This document shows positions 10,606 to 21,427 of a stretch of 64,000 bases of DNA, piece after piece. The position numbers and the translations under genes were made by a program. Source of the stretch: Parasponia andersonii (taxonomy: Eukaryota; Streptophyta; Magnoliopsida; Rosales; Cannabaceae); assembly GCA_002914805.1 (NCBI GenBank), contig JXTB01000546.1:1-64000 (forward strand), given 5' to 3'. The stretch's first letter is position 1, and the number at the start of each line of letters is the position of its first letter. The notes beneath the pieces were generated by a model. That model was not told where the DNA came from and searched no databases. It worked only from the letters and a program-made list of their open reading frames with translations.

Positions 10606-13369
10606 TATATAAAAAAATCAACGCCTTTTTATTAAAATCAAATAAAATGTTCTATTTGTGATTTTTTATTAAATTTCAACAAATTCTCATATACAGTTAA
10701 AATTTTAGTTTAAAGTTATTGTAGAAATATTTTTATTCAATAAATTGCTTATTAGCATCCACAGAAATAACTGAAAGGCAACCATCTAGACTAAAAAAAT
10801 AATCTATAATCTCTTAAGAATCTAACAATAACAGTTTTCAAACATACAAAATTCTTTTTNAATTCTCATATACAGTTAAAATTTTAGTTTAAAGTTATTG
10901 TAGAAATATTTTTATTCAATAAATTGCTTATTAGCATCCACAGAAATAACTGAAATGCAACCATCTAGACTAAAAAAATAATCTATAATCTCTTAAGAAT
11001 CTAACAATAAAAGTTTTCAAACATACAAAATTCTTTTTTTTATTTTTGAATTCTGTTATCTGATTTTAAAAGTTAAAAATTTTCTCTTTTAACAATTTTA
11101 AGTTCAATTTTAATTATACACGTAAATCTAGTGAAATTTGATAGAATAATATAAATAGAAAGTTTTATTTGATATTAGTAAAAATATGGATTTTTTTTTT
11201 CATAAAAGGCTAAAAGTCATAGTTTTTGTATGGATATATAGAGTGATGTTTCAATATAGATTTTTGTTTTTACTTAGATATTCTAATTTGGGTTATTGGA
11301 TTGATCTGACGGTTATAATAATATTAGTAATTTTATAAAAATAAAAAATCAAATTAATACGTATATAAATATAGAAAGTTATTTATGACTCAAAAAATTG
11401 GTAACTTGTTTGTGTGACCTATGAGTTAGATAGTTTTTTTTTTCAATCCTTTTTTTTTTATTGTTTTTTTTGGGGGGTTTTCATTCCCCTTCCATTATTG
11501 ATTTCTATATTTTATTTTCTCATTCCCTTTCATTTCTTATCTCTCATCATTATTACTACTAATTATAGACAAATATATTTTTCTTTCTTTTTAAAAATTT
11601 TACTCTAACATGCTCTTTTTTCTTTTTCCTATGTTAACCAATTTAATTTTTGAGATCATATAAATTCTCTCTTTTTTTTTTTTTTGGATTTCACGTATCA
11701 CATATTTAATTACCTAATTTTTTTTTGTTTCACGTATTTTAAGATGATTTATAATTCAAATCAACCAAATTCTATCTTCCCACTCTTCATTTCTAGATTT
11801 TTTCCATGTGTTTCTCTGTTTCCCTTTGTTTCAATAGCATCTCTTTTAGTTTACTTGCTAATATTTATTACTTTTTTTTTTTATTCTAAGTAAACAAATG
11901 ACATAAAAACTTTATCCCAAAATGATTGATGTATTTCGTTTATTATATGTGAACCATTCTCAACATTTTTTCTTATAAATTCTTTCTTGACTTGACTTTT
12001 TCAAGTTATTTAAACGAGAAATCTGTTATTAGAAAAAACGAAGAAATATAAATAATTGATAATTTCTTTTTTACCTATCTCGCAAGTCCTATGATAACTA
12101 AAAAATGAAGGTACGAAAAAATTGAATTAGACAATTTTGAAAAATAATTTTTCTATTCCATTTAACTTTAAAAAAAAGAAAAAATTTATTTTAATAATTG
12201 GACATAGGTACTTGATATTTTTTAAAAATTATTCCCTAATAATATGAAATTGAAAGAAAAATAGATAAAATTAACTTGTTGTAGCAGGTCATTTTTAATT
12301 GAGTAAAAAATATTCATTCATAAAGAAAAAATAAAAATCTGTATTCAAAACTCTCCCATATATATTAGTCCATAATAATAACAATAATGTCTCTTTTGGT
12401 GTTTTTGTTGTATTTTATTTTTTAAATCTATCTTTTAATTTTATATTCCTATAGCGAGAATATTAGCTTTAAACGTGCTAGCCTTCATATGTGATTATGT
12501 TTATCTATTCTTAGCCATGTGCAGGAATACAATCACAAGGCCCCACCCTAATTATCTACTATGCACACGGATTATAGTTTTTTTTTTTTTTTATATATAA
12601 TAGAGTATATTACAAAGAAAAATATTATAAAAAAAATGACAAAGTGTATTGTAAACTGTAACTATTAAAAAAATAAATAAAATATTTTGAGATTTAGAAT
12701 ATGATATAATTTCAATTTTTCGTTTATAGAAATTGAAAACAAAAACGAAAATTTTGTTTATATTTTTAAACTTTAAAAGTAAGAAATTTACTTGATAACA
12801 TATCAAATCACTTTTAATTTGAAAAAACGAAAAACATAAACACGATTGGTAACTCCGTGTAACTATAAAAATTGAATTAAAAAAAATACCATTTTAAAAC
12901 TTTACTAGAAAAATATTCAATTTCGAAATTTTCTTGTAGAAACTACTGTCTATTAAAATATTACTTTTTTAGAATTATATTTATGATAATATCGAATCTG
13001 AAAGTTAGATTGCAAAATATCTTTAATATTTTCTGGGTTTACCTTTTTGTCTAAAAAAAAATTTTCGAAGTGAAAAATTCTCACTTCCATTATTTTTAAA
13101 AGTTTTGTTTCCAATTTATTTTAAATAGAAAACAATTTTGTTTGAAGGAAAATAAAGACAATATTATCAAGCATGTTTTCCAAAATTTTGTAATTTTTGT
13201 TGTTTATTTAAGTAGATTACAGAAAATAAAATATATCCAAACAATGTCTAGATTGGAGTTTTCTTTTAGTAAAACCATAGTTTTTTTGTGGACTAATTTT
13301 GAATATATATATATATATATTTTTTTTTTCTTTTGCTGGATTATAAAGAAGTTAACTCATTTATGACAC
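10606..13369. other. AT-rich noncoding DNA
   Basis: No gene is supported. The stretch contains the seam duplication at 10682-11038, long T-runs near 11430-11480 and 11670-11690, A/T-rich homopolymers, and a TA microsatellite at 13305-13320. The open frames at 11414-11893 are Phe/Ser-rich products of T-rich DNA with no domain. Confidence 0.6.
10682..11038. repeat. Near-identical 178-bp direct duplication split by one N (assembly seam)
   Basis: The sequence 10682-10859 is repeated at 10861-11038 with only two visible differences (G/T within the AAGGCAACC/AATGCAACC word, and C/A within AATAACAG/AATAAAAG). The copies are separated by a single N at 10860. This is what overlapping contig ends joined by a token gap look like, rather than a biological tandem repeat. 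Confidence 0.85.
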
Positions 13370-13914
13370 TCCTCGATTGACATTTGTGCTCGTTGTTTAG
13401 ACAATCACGATTGATGGTTGCTCTCCGAGAAGGTTGTCCACGATCACGATCAGTACTCGAACTTTCAGTACCAGATTCCAGAGGCAAGTCTGCGACCTTG
13501 CCTTTTCTTTTGGAAGTGCGATCTTCATGACGCTCGTGTTGGGCTTTATGCTGGTCGCAGTTCCCTGTCTCTAAGATCTGAATTCCTCTCTCAGGTAGTT
13601 GAGTAGGACGTTCGTGCTATAGTGGAGTCACCATCTGTCCCTCAGTAAGTCGTCGTAGAGAGTCATTAATCTGATTAGTAATTGCTGAAGGTTCACCAGT
13701 GCCTCCTCCATGCGATCCTATCTCTGAACAATATTTTCTGATGCGGTCACAGCAGGCTGATCCTGAGCAGGATCTACCTGTGCAGTAGCAGTGTTTTGGG
13801 ATTGGTTTTGGCTAGTTCCGGCGTTTCTGGTGTTTGCCATTGTTAAAGAAGCGTAATTGACAAATTTTTTTGCTGGAATAACCCTTCTTCTAGCGTCAAT
13901 TATTGACGGAGATT
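13370..13914 (-). pseudogene. LTR-retrotransposon leader and gag start, fragment
   Basis: On the minus strand, just inside the putative LTR, an open frame includes MANTRNAGTSQNQSQN followed by a Gln/Ala/Pro-rich stretch, as at the start of many Ty3-like and unclassified plant Gag proteins. It stops after ENIVQR, and weak coding-like text continues with stops towards 13370 (LYDDLLRDRW and an Arg/Ser-rich part). No pol or second LTR is visible, so the element is truncated on its 3' side. The Ty3 assignment is a guess. Confidence 0.45.
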
Positions 13915-14470
13915 TTGTTAACAATAAATTTAGGAAATTACAAGATGTGGCTTATGTGTGAAAATGGTTGATCAAATCAAAGCAAGTAAAGAGGCGAGAA
14001 TTTTATAGTGGTTCAGCCCCAAAAAAGATGAGCTTACGTCCACTGTTCTTTACTATTTTCTGAGGAATTACAAGAGTTTCGTTAAGTCTCAAGATCAGAG
14101 AGTCAAGAGAGAGAGAGATACAGAATGCAGCCCGGAAAAGAGAAATCCTTCCCAGCAACACTGAGCTCTCCTTATATAGGTGAGAGTAGCTCAACGTTTC
14201 CCAATTGTGAAAATGGGTAAGTGTGTAATCAGAAAATACAATTTGAGTAACACTACAATTGAGTAATAACTTAAATGGAACGAATGGTCGATTTTCAAAG
14301 AGAAACTTTGTTTCCCTTTCTTTGTAGATTACCTGTTTGATGAAGTTTGATCTAGTTTCCTTTTCATACTGGTCGTACTTAACTTAGTCGAAGGAGGTCG
14401 CATTTTGATCAGAAAAATTATCATGCGACCTAATGCGTCCAAATTGTTCGCTTAGTTTCCATTTTTGACA
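13915..14470 (-). repeat. Putative 5' LTR of the truncated retrotransposon
   Basis: It is bounded on the + strand by TGTTAACA at 13915 and TTTTGACA at 14470 (TG...CA). On the minus strand it has a TATA box, CTATATAAGG, at about 14171-14180, followed by GAGAGCTCAGTGTT and a GTGGTTCAG-type LTR motif in reverse (near 14010-14040). No partner LTR or target duplication was found, so borders are tentative. Confidence 0.5.
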
Positions 14471-14529
14471 TTGACTAATATATAGGTAACATATAGGTTT
14501 TAGACAGCAGAATAGTTTCTAACAAGGTA

Positions 14530-15300
14530 GAGAACTTGGCCTTGGAAGATTTCAGTATAGACCTAGAGTCAGATGAGCTCGAAGCGTCATCAGTAAGTTG
14601 TTAGTTGGGAGATTCTTCACGGAGAAACCAGTCTCTAATGGCCTTCTACGGGCGATTATGGGAAAAGGTCTGGCAACCAAAGATTGGATGGAAAATGCAA
14701 GAAGTATCTAAAAATACGTTTATTTTCATATTCACACAAAAAAAGGAGTAGAGTTCATACTAGAAAACTGCCCTTGGTCACCCTGTGACGGTTTCTTGCT
14801 GCTCAAACCCATGCCAGAGGATTGGAGATGGAGTTCGACAGATTTACAGACCACGCTGATTTGGGTTAGAGCTCTTGGGTACCTCCTCAAGTTCATGACT
14901 GAGAACAATGTCTAGAAGACTGCTTCAAGAGTTGGTAAGGTGCTTAAAGCAAAGCCTATGTTTAAGAATGGTATGCTCTGTGATCATTTCATGAGGTTCA
15001 GAGTGGCGGTAAGTCTAAAAAAGCCATTGATTTCCGGACTTTCCTTACCTCTGGATGCCTCAGGCCATTCAGAATGGGTCTATATGAAGTATGAAAGGTT
15101 ACCATTGACATGCTCTAAGTGTGGCATTATCAGGCATATTGACAAGGAATATTCCATTCATCGAGTGAAGATTTTTTATGCAGAGGGCAGGTGTACGTGC
15201 CTCTACGGACCATGGTTAAGATGGAAATCAGCTATAGAACACTGCTATTTCTATTTTGGAAGAAAGTAAAAAAAAACTAACGAGGTCATGATCGCTATGG
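14530..15300 (+). pseudogene. LINE ORF1 remnant (DUF4283 and CCHC knuckle)
   Basis: Across three frames the + strand reads NKVENLALEDFSIDLESDEL, then a KPKIGWKMQEVSKNTFIF-like stretch, PMPEDWRW in another frame, then an open stretch (14940-15269) with VYMKYERLPLTCSKCGIIRHIDKEYSIH. This is the DUF4283 RNA-binding domain followed by a zinc knuckle whose last Cys is replaced by Tyr (KEY for KEC). ORF1 proteins bind LINE RNA. Frameshifts make it non-functional. Confidence 0.75.
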
Positions 15301-16000
15301 AAGAAATGGGCCGATGAGGGTCGCTGGACGGATTTGAACCGGCTCTGGCAAGGTCATCGTTATATGTCGAGGCGTTAAGGGAAAAGGCACTCCAGAAAGA
15401 TAGAGAGCAGTCAATAATCATTCTGGTGACAACGCAGATGCCGGAACAGCTAGTTTCGCACTCACTGGCAGAGGAAATCAAGGAGAGCCACATCGGCAGA
15501 CAACCACCAACAAGGTGACGCGGCAGCTCTACCCGAGGTGATTGAGAAGGACGATAGTACCGCTATAGCTGGCACTGAGCAAGACAATTTGAATGAGGTG
15601 GCGCGGGAAGAAAGCAGGCTATTTGCGGTACCTATCATTTTTAAAGGGTCATTAGACCCAACAGTGTCATTCAGTCCATCAACATGTAAACAGAACAAAT
15701 ACAGGGCCAAATCGATGAGCCAGAAATTGGGAAAAAGAGCTAGTAAAGAAAGAAAACTAATCAAAAGGGAACAGATTTACTTACCACCCCCCGAACGCTT
15801 AGGATAGTAGCGGCAGTAAGCAGAATAAGAGCGACGATATTGTCAAGGAAGAGAGTTCCCAGAAAAAGTTAAACTATGGAAACGGAAACGCACATAAAGA
15901 AAATACAATCCAAGTCCAATACAAGTGGAGATTAAGCAGCAGGAGTTGGAAAAGACAGCAGCAGAAAGTAGTAATGGGAGCGAGCTTTCACAAAACCAAA
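15300..16000 (+). pseudogene. LINE ORF1 C-terminal linker, low-complexity remnant
   Basis: The stretch between the knuckle and the endonuclease is less AT-rich than its flanks. It has a short open frame at 15538-15807, charged and Ser/Lys-rich, with no known domain. Its position matches the variable C-terminal part of DUF4283-type LINE ORF1. Nothing else is seen in it. Confidence 0.4.
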
Positions 16001-16039
16001 TCCCCAATGCCCAGAATTCTGGGGTGGCCGAGGAGGCAG

Positions 16040-17025
16040 GCCAAGCCATGCCCTCCAGGTTATCATGAAATTATGTCCTGGAATTGCCGGGGTTTGGGTC
16101 GACCCCGAGCAATTAGAGCATTGAGGGCGATTCTTCGCTCTATAGACCCGGATATAGTGTTTTTAATGGAAGCAATGAAGCCCAGCGGAGGGATGAATCC
16201 AATATTAGGATTCTTTGATGCAATAGTGGTTGCAGCTAAGGGGCAATTCGGCGGCTTATGCTTGACTTGGAAACGTGAGGTAAATATTGAGGTAATTGAT
16301 TATTCTCTCTCTAGAATTGTTGCTTCCTTTCGTGGAGAGAATACTGGTCAGGACTGGTTCTACTCTTTTACTTATGTTATGTTGAAGTTTGCTAAAATGA
16401 GACAATATTGGGAAAATTTTGCTTCGTAGGTTACAAACAGAGGAGGGTCGTGGGTTTGTCTCGGGGATTTTAAGTGTATCACAAGTCCTAATAAGAAGGT
16501 TAGAGGAGTGAATTTTAATCTGTCAATGGGTAGTGGCCTACGAGACTTTATATATGAGACGAGCAATTGATATGGAGTCTATAGGTGCTCTATTTACTTA
16601 GACAAATAAGCAGGATATTGATGGTTTAATCAAGGAAAGACTTGATAGGGTGTTTTGCATTCCTCAAAGGTTAATGAACCATCTAAAAGCCGGAGTTCGT
16701 ACTCTCCAGATACTGCAATCAGACCATACTCCTGTGGTCTTGGACGAGAATATGGAAATGCCTACTCAGAGAACTCTGTTATGGTACATTGAAGCATGGA
16801 AGCATGATCAAAGGTGTAAAAAAGCCATAAAGGAAGCTTGAAAAATTAGTGTGTCGGGTTCGAGAAGCTTCATCCTTACACTAGAATTGTCAAACACTAG
16901 AAAGAAATTAATCGAATGGAATAGGCAGGTTTTCGGGTTTTGTCAAGACAAGCCGAAGTTCTTATACGAGCTACTTACGGAGATTCGGAATAGAGAACCG
17001 ACGAATGAAATCCTGTCCTTAAGGC
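16040..17025 (+). pseudogene. LINE ORF2 N-part: apurinic-type endonuclease and linker
   Basis: Open from 15974 to 16429. The endonuclease begins at MSWNCRGLGRPRAIRALR (catalytic Asn). It continues with IVFLMEAMKPSG (catalytic Glu in FLME) and GQFGGLCLTWK. A stop follows at 16427. In shifted frames come GGSWVCLGDFKCI (normally GDFN, so the metal-site Asn is Lys), LDRVFCIPQ and SDHTPVVL (catalytic SDH retained), then a linker with NTRKKLIEWNRQVFG. The endonuclease nicks target DNA for reverse transcription. The reading frame is cut at 17025 by the nested element. Confidence 0.85.
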
Positions 17026-17621
17026 TGCTGGGAATCTAACTGACTCAGATTCGCCGCTCCCAAGATTTTACTTTAAAGAATTGTCAGAATAATAGAGAAA
17101 TAATAATAGGGAATAGAAACCAATCTCACAACACAAGAATTTAAGTGGAAAATTCCCAAATCAGGAGAAAAACTACTCTCTCAGAAAAGAATTTCACTAT
17201 ATGAAAAATTTCTACAATCACATAGATTTCCCTCTTTTCTACCTAATGACCCCAATACAACCAAGCACTTTCTCACAAGTATTCTCTCACTCACACCTTA
17301 TACTACCACTCTTTGAAACTTCTTCTTTCACAAAGAAACTCTACTCTCTTTGAAAGGAAAAATAAAGAGAAAGAAATGATTTAATTAGAAGAGAGATCTT
17401 GAAATGCTTTCAAGTTTTTAGATAAAGAGAATGATAAATAAAGTCCCTATTTATAAGCCTTGAAAGGTAGTGAGAACACTACCTTTTACTATTGTTATTA
17501 CGGCTGCCCCTTTTCACTATTGCTATGATGACTGCCCTTTTCACTATTATTATGACGGCTACTCTATTCACTATTATTATGACGGCTGCCCTTTTTACTT
17601 CTATTCACACATACTTCAATA
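17026..17621 (-). repeat. LTR 1 of the tandem array
   Basis: It begins TGCTGGGAATC (TGTTGG in the other two copies) and ends CAATA. It carries about four copies of a 27-28-bp unit (core CACTATTATTATGACGGCTG) at 17490-17600. The AAGGC target duplication is directly before it. Confidence 0.9.
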
Positions 17622-18100
17622 ATCTCCCACTTGAAGACTTGATTTCAATCACATCTTCACATACGTCTCATCTCATAGCTTACATTGCTATCATTGTTTT
17701 TACTGACAATCATACTCCACCATATGAGTATACATACTGCTTAGAATTGACGAATTCTAAGAATTTCATCTCGGCTCATGTCGAAAGAACCTTGCTGATT
17801 ATTATGATGCTGACTCCCATGTTTGGCTTCTCTGGGAGTCCATCAGCCATCGACATCATTCAGCACACGCCTTACATCAATGCCAAACCAATGCCTGTGT
17901 GTAAACTTGCTGCCACTAATTATGACACATCCTCTTTCATGGTGTCTTTGGAGATTAGCGGCATATCATGAAGATGTACATATCATAATCAAAGGATAAG
18001 ATCATCATCTCCATCATAGGAGACAATATTAGCAGTATCACCATATTTAGAGCTTTTAGTTGAGCCCACTCTACCTTTTTGACAATTTCTTTTTAGGTAC
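17622..18100. other. Internal 3' part of the left gag unit, no pol
   Basis: This is the minus-strand region between gag and LTR 1, with polypurine-type sequence (CAAGTGGGAGAT on the minus strand) right at the LTR border. A + strand open frame (17492-17971, 159 aa) crosses from the LTR into this region and has a counterpart in the other unit (19426-19848, 140 aa). No domain is recognised on either strand. Confidence 0.5.
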
Positions 18101-18116
18101 CCAGATTGTTCACACC

Positions 18117-18764
18117 CTAGCAGATTACATTCTTTTTCATAGAGTTTTTCTTCCTAGTGTCAACTGCCAAGGCTAAGCTTTCAGATGAAACATTACTTCC
18201 ACCACCCGTCAGCCTTTTTTCTTCAGACAAAAGTTTACTTGTGACCTCAGAATAAACTATAGTCTCCTTCCCATACACCAAAATAGGTTTCATATGCTCA
18301 TAGGAAGGTGGAAGAGACCAGATAAATCGTAATGTCTTATCTTTATCTTCAATTTTCACTCCAATAGTCTCTAATTCAGAAACGATACCATTCAAGATAC
18401 TTAGATGATCAGAAATTTTCGTACCTTTATTCATACGCAATGTATGAATCTGCTCCTTCTGGTACACTCGATTTGAGACACCTTTCGCCTGATACAATTC
18501 TTCAAGCTTTCTCCAGAGATCTTTGGCCGTCATTATTCCAAGCATATTTGCAAAGACATTTTTGGCCAAACACATATGTATCGCACTTATAGCTCTCTCA
18601 TCTAGATCATCCCAGTCTTCATCGCTCATATTGGATTTCTCAGAATCTCTGCTCTTATAAGCCTCTCTGCCTCTCAAAACCTTGTATAATCCAGATTGAA
18701 TCAATAAATCCTTGACTTGTATTTGCCATAAGCCAAAGTTGATGTTCCCATCAAATTTCCACAT
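18117..18764 (-). CDS. gag: Gag-only ORF of the tandem array, left copy
   Basis: A 215-aa open frame starts MWKFDGNINFGLWQIQ and runs through DDLDERAISAIHMCLA, DLWRKLEELYQAKG, ISDHLSILNGIVSELETIGV and LRFIWSLPPSYEHMKPIL, the UBN2 Gag core of copia elements. It stops at KKNVIC, where the first Cys of a CCHC knuckle would be. The Trp codon following that Cys in the right copy is TAG here. No protease, integrase or RT follows, so any mobility would depend on another element. It is the better preserved copy at its N-terminus. Confidence 0.8.
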   Translation of the reverse strand: MWKFDGNINFGLWQIQVKDLLIQSGLYKVLRGREAYKSRDSEKSNMSDEDWDDLDERAISAIHMCLAKNVFANMLGIMTAKDLWRKLEELYQAKGVSNRVYQKEQIHTLRMNKGTKISDHLSILNGIVSELETIGVKIEDKDKTLRFIWSLPPSYEHMKPILVYGKETIVYSEVTSKLLSEEKRLTGGGSNVSSESLALAVDTRKKNSMKKNVIC

Positions 18765-18944
18765 CAGCTCTAACCGAAATTGAAATCTTGATTTCTAACA
18801 TCTTGCTTCGTACTTCTAACTTAAAAAACCGCTAAGAAAATTTCTAAGAAGGATTAAAGAGTTCAAATGCTCCCACTTAAACACAGCATCCTTATACAGA
18901 ATTTCTTAGACTAACACCAAGCTATAGTGCACTAAAGAACCCCA

Positions 18945-18955
18945 CTCTGATATCA
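18945..18955 (-). promoter_or_regulatory. Primer binding site of the left gag unit
   Basis: The minus strand reads TGATATCAGAG, one mismatch to the tRNA-iMet primer site. It lies 2 nt inside LTR 2. Confidence 0.8.
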
Positions 18956-18957
18956 CT

Positions 18958-19501
18958 TGTTGGTAATCTGACTGACCCAGATTCGCCGCTCCCAAGATCT
19001 CACTTCAAAGAAATATCAGAATAATAGAGAAATAATAATAGGAAATAGAAACCAATCTCACAACACAAGAATTTAAGTAGAAAATTCCCAAATCATGAGA
19101 AAAACTACTGTTTCTCAGAAAAGAATTTCACTATATGAAATGTTTCTACAATTATATAGATTTCCCTCTTTTCTACCCAATGACCCCAATACACTCAAGC
19201 ATTTTCTCACAAGTATTCTCTCACTCACACCTTACACTACCACTCTTTGAAACTTCTTTTTTCACAAAGAAACTCTACTCTCTTTGAAAAGAAAAATAAA
19301 GAGAAAGAAAGGATTTAATTAGAAGAGAGATCTTGAAATGCTTTCAAGTTTTGAGATGAAGAGAATGATAAATGAAGTCCCTATTTATAAGCCTTGAAAG
19401 GTAGTGAGAATACTACCTTTTACTATTGTTATTACGGCTGCCCTTTTTCACTATTGTTATGACGACTGCCCTTTTTACTTCTATTCACACATACTTCAAT
19501 A
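18958..19501 (-). repeat. LTR 2 of the tandem array (shared middle LTR)
   Basis: It begins TGTTGGTAATC and ends CAATA. It is about 52 bp shorter than LTR 1 because it has two rather than four of the 27-28-bp units near 19420-19478. It serves as the 5' LTR for the left gag unit and the 3' LTR for the right one. Confidence 0.9.
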
Positions 19502-19969
19502 ATCTTCCACTTGAAGACTTGATTTTAATCACATCTTCATATACGTCTTATCTCATAGCTTACATTGCTATCATTGTTTTTACTGACAATCATACTCCAC
19601 TATATGAGTATACATACCACTTAGAATTGACGAATTCTAAGAATTTCATCTCGGCTCATGTCGAAAGAACCTTGCTGATAATTATAGTGCTGACTCCCAT
19701 GTTTGGCTTCTCTAGTCCATCAGCCATCGACATCATTCAGCACACGCCTTACATCAATGCCAAACCAATGCCTGTGTGCAAACTTGCTGCCACTAATTAT
19801 GACACATCCTCTTTCATGGTGTCTTTGGAGATTAGCGGCATATCATGAAGATGTACATATCATGATCAAAGGATAAGATCATCATCTCCATTATAGGAGA
19901 CAATATTAGTAGTATCACCATATTTAGAGCTTTTAGCTGAGCCTACTCCACTTTTTTGACAATTTCTTT

Positions 19970-20605
19970 TTAGGTACCCAGATTGTTCACACCCCAGCAG
20001 ATTACATTCTTTTTCATAGAGTTTTTCTTCCTAGTGTTAACTGCCAAGGCTGAGCTTTTAGATGAAACATTACTTCCATCAGCCGTCAGCCTTTTTTTTC
20101 CAGACAAAAGTTTACTTGTGACCTCAGAATAAACTACAGTCTCCTTCCCATGCACCAAAATAGGTTTCATATGCTCATAGGAAGGTGGAAGAGACCAGAT
20201 GAATCGTAATGCCTTATATTTATCTTCAATCTTCACTCCAATAGTCTCTAATTCAGAAATGATACCATTCAAGACACTTAGATGATCAGAAATTTTCGTA
20301 CCTTCATTCATACGCAATGTATGAAACTGCTCCTTCTGGTACACTCGATTTGAGACACCTTTCGCCTGATACAATTCTTCAAGCTTTCTCCAGAGATCTT
20401 TGGCTGTCATTATTCCAAGCACATTTGCAAAGACATTTTTGGCCAAACACATACGTATCGCACTTATAGCTCTCTCATCCAGATCATCCCAGCCTTCATC
20501 GCTCATACTGGATTTCTCAGAATCTCTGTTCTTATAAGCCTCTCTGCCTTTCAAAACCTTGTATATCCAGATTGAATCAATAAATCCTTGACTTGTATTT
20601 ACCAC
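19970..20605 (-). pseudogene. gag: Gag-only ORF of the tandem array, right copy
   Basis: This is 211 aa of the same UBN2 Gag. The original N-terminus is broken: in the GLWQIQVKDLL part a stop replaces the Gln-side codon (TAA after GLW), and a one-base loss near 20565 shifts the frame. The listed open frame therefore starts with unrelated MVNTSQGFIDS before rejoining Gag at YKVLKGREAYK. It reads on past KKNVICWG before stopping at NNLGT. A knuckle-like pattern (C-x2-C, later N-C) is visible only after a one-base frame change. Confidence 0.75.
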
Positions 20606-20820
20606 AAGCCAAAGTTGATGTTCCCATCAAATTTCCATATCAGCTCTAACCGAAATTGAAATCTTATTTTCTGACATCTTGCTTCGTATTTCTAACTTGA
20701 AAAACCTCTAAGAAAATTTCCAAGAAGGATTAAAGAGTTCAAATGCTCCCACTTAAACACAGCATCCTTACACATAATTTCTTAGACTAACACCAAGCTA
20801 TAGTGCACTAAAGAACCTCA

Positions 20821-20831
20821 CTCTGATACCA
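20821..20831 (-). promoter_or_regulatory. Primer binding site of the right gag unit
   Basis: The minus strand reads TGGTATCAGAG, an exact match to the plant tRNA-iMet primer site. It lies 2 nt inside LTR 3. Confidence 0.85.
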
Positions 20832-20833
20832 CT

Positions 20834-21427
20834 TGTTGGTAATCTGACTGACCCAGATTCGCTGCTCCCAAGATCTCACTTCAAAGAAATGTCAGAATAA
20901 TAGAGAAATAATAATAGGGAATAGAAACCAATCTCACAACACAAGAATTTAAGTAGAAAATTCCCAAATCAGGAGAAAAACCACTATCTCTCAGAAAAGA
21001 ATTTCACTATATGAAAAGTTTCTACAATCATATAGATTTCTTTCTTTTTTACCCAATGACCCCAATACACCCAAGTACTTTCTCACAAGTATTCTCTCAC
21101 TCACACCTTACACTACCACTCTTTGAAACTTCTTTTTTCACAAAGAAACTCTACTCTCTTTGAAAGGAGAAATAAAGAGAAAGAAAGGATTTAATTAGAA
21201 GAGAGAACTTGAAATACTTTCAAGTTTTAGGATGAAGAGAATGATGAATAAAATCTCTATTTATACCTCTTAAAAAGTAGTGAGAACACTGCCTCTTAAA
21301 AAATAATGAGAACACTAACTTTTACTAACTTTTACTATTGCTACGATGACTACCATTTAGGACGGTTGTGCTATTCGGTATTACTACGACGACTACCCTT
21401 TTACTTCCATTCTCACATTGATCAATA
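20834..21427 (-). repeat. LTR 3 of the tandem array
   Basis: It begins TGTTGGTAATC and ends CAATA. It is followed directly by the AAGGC target duplication and LINE sequence. It is the 5' LTR of the array in minus-strand order. The repeat-rich part near 21280-21410 differs from LTR 1 and LTR 2. Confidence 0.9.

Larger units (their letters stand above)
17026..21427 (-). mobile_element. Tandem non-autonomous copia array: LTR-gag-LTR-gag-LTR
   Basis: Three LTRs (17026-17621, 18958-19501, 20834-21427) separate two internal regions of 1336 and 1332 bp. Each internal region carries one gag reading frame on the minus strand and no pol. The outer borders have the identical 5-bp duplication AAGGC (17021-17025 and 21428-21432), splitting the LINE text. 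The inner junctions have no duplication. Primer sites matching tRNA-iMet lie just left of LTR2 and LTR3. The layout fits one insertion of a TR-GAG-like non-autonomous copia element followed by unequal recombination between LTRs. Confidence 0.92.

Noticed and set aside
11414..11893. Two + strand open frames of 64 and 69 aa
   Set aside because: Phe/Ser/Leu-rich peptides from T-rich DNA with no domain and no splice context.
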